Below are positions 63,987 to 64,000 of a DNA stretch of 64,000 bases, piece after piece (the stretch's first letter is position 1; each line of letters begins with the position of its first letter). Position numbers and translations under genes: made by a program. The DNA comes from Wolinella sp052170135. Lineage in GTDB: Bacteria > Campylobacterota > Campylobacteria > Campylobacterales > Helicobacteraceae. Under the pieces are notes generated by a model that did no database searches, had not been told where the DNA came from, and saw only the letters and a program-made list of their open reading frames with translations. The DNA is taken from positions 62,001 through 126,000 of the forward strand of contig JBQNBC010000002.1 in assembly GCA_052170135.1 (NCBI GenBank), in the 5' to 3' direction.

Positions 63987-64000
63987 ATTAAAAAACAAAT

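Noticed and set aside
1..64000. tRNA, rRNA, CRISPR arrays, intact insertion sequences
   Set aside because: Looked for in all gaps over 100 bp; no cloverleaf, spaced repeats or transposase was found.

Overview
The window looks like chromosomal DNA of a Campylobacterota bacterium, most likely a Helicobacter or close relative (Helicobacteraceae), at roughly 40% GC by eye. Several gene blocks follow the order I know from H. pylori: hemC-fxsA-proS-hemA-ispB-two small genes ending in a DUF2018 protein; rplI-hslV-hslU-era-csd6; exbB-exbD-tonB; and RqcH/NFACT-recN-nadK. It is not H. pylori itself: it carries a GGDEF diguanylate cyclase, a PilJ-type sensor, a B12-dependent MetH and an orphan Crp/Fnr protein.

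Layout. 1-2747 (minus): thioesterase, UbiD decarboxylase and a partial Ogt DNA alkyltransferase cut by the left edge. 2886-7464 (plus): AzlCD exporter, ArsC-like protein, NlpC/P60 lipoprotein, zinc/manganese-type ABC transporter. 7727-15640 (minus): porin, the hemC-to-DUF2018 block, sodB. 15873-21000: a DUF3373 outer-membrane protein divergent from a periplasmic triple-rhodanese protein, then a Crp/Fnr regulator with a PilJ/NarX-like sensor that has no output domain. 21066-21609: small phage-type genes, a G9 tract and an apparently truncated ERF recombinase start, probably a mobile-element scar. 21671-25866 (minus): csd6, era, hslUV, rplI. 25978: YgjP-like metalloprotease. 26706-38789 (minus): degenerate SNase-like protein, YejABEF peptide importer, xseA, biotin carboxyltransferase subunit, diguanylate cyclase, proline symporter. 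39157-44130 (minus): exbB-exbD-tonB with a good Fur box, a decayed chemoreceptor, an unknown membrane protein and a TonB-dependent receptor. 44275-53991 (plus): metH, then hypF-hypB-hypC-hypD followed by an SF1 helicase where hypE/hypA might be expected. 54170-63788 (minus): DoxX, RqcH-like, recN, nadK, J-domain protein, YkgJ cysteine cluster, AAA+ ATPase, cation efflux protein.

The pattern I find most worth checking spans the whole window. The hexamer AGAATC/GATTCT is several-fold more common than base composition predicts, on both strands and in every reading frame. In at least five intergenic places two copies face each other as a stem-loop, mostly at gene ends. That is how DNA-uptake sequences are arranged in Neisseria and Pasteurellaceae, and I know of no such description for this lineage. 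No tRNA, rRNA or CRISPR array was seen.
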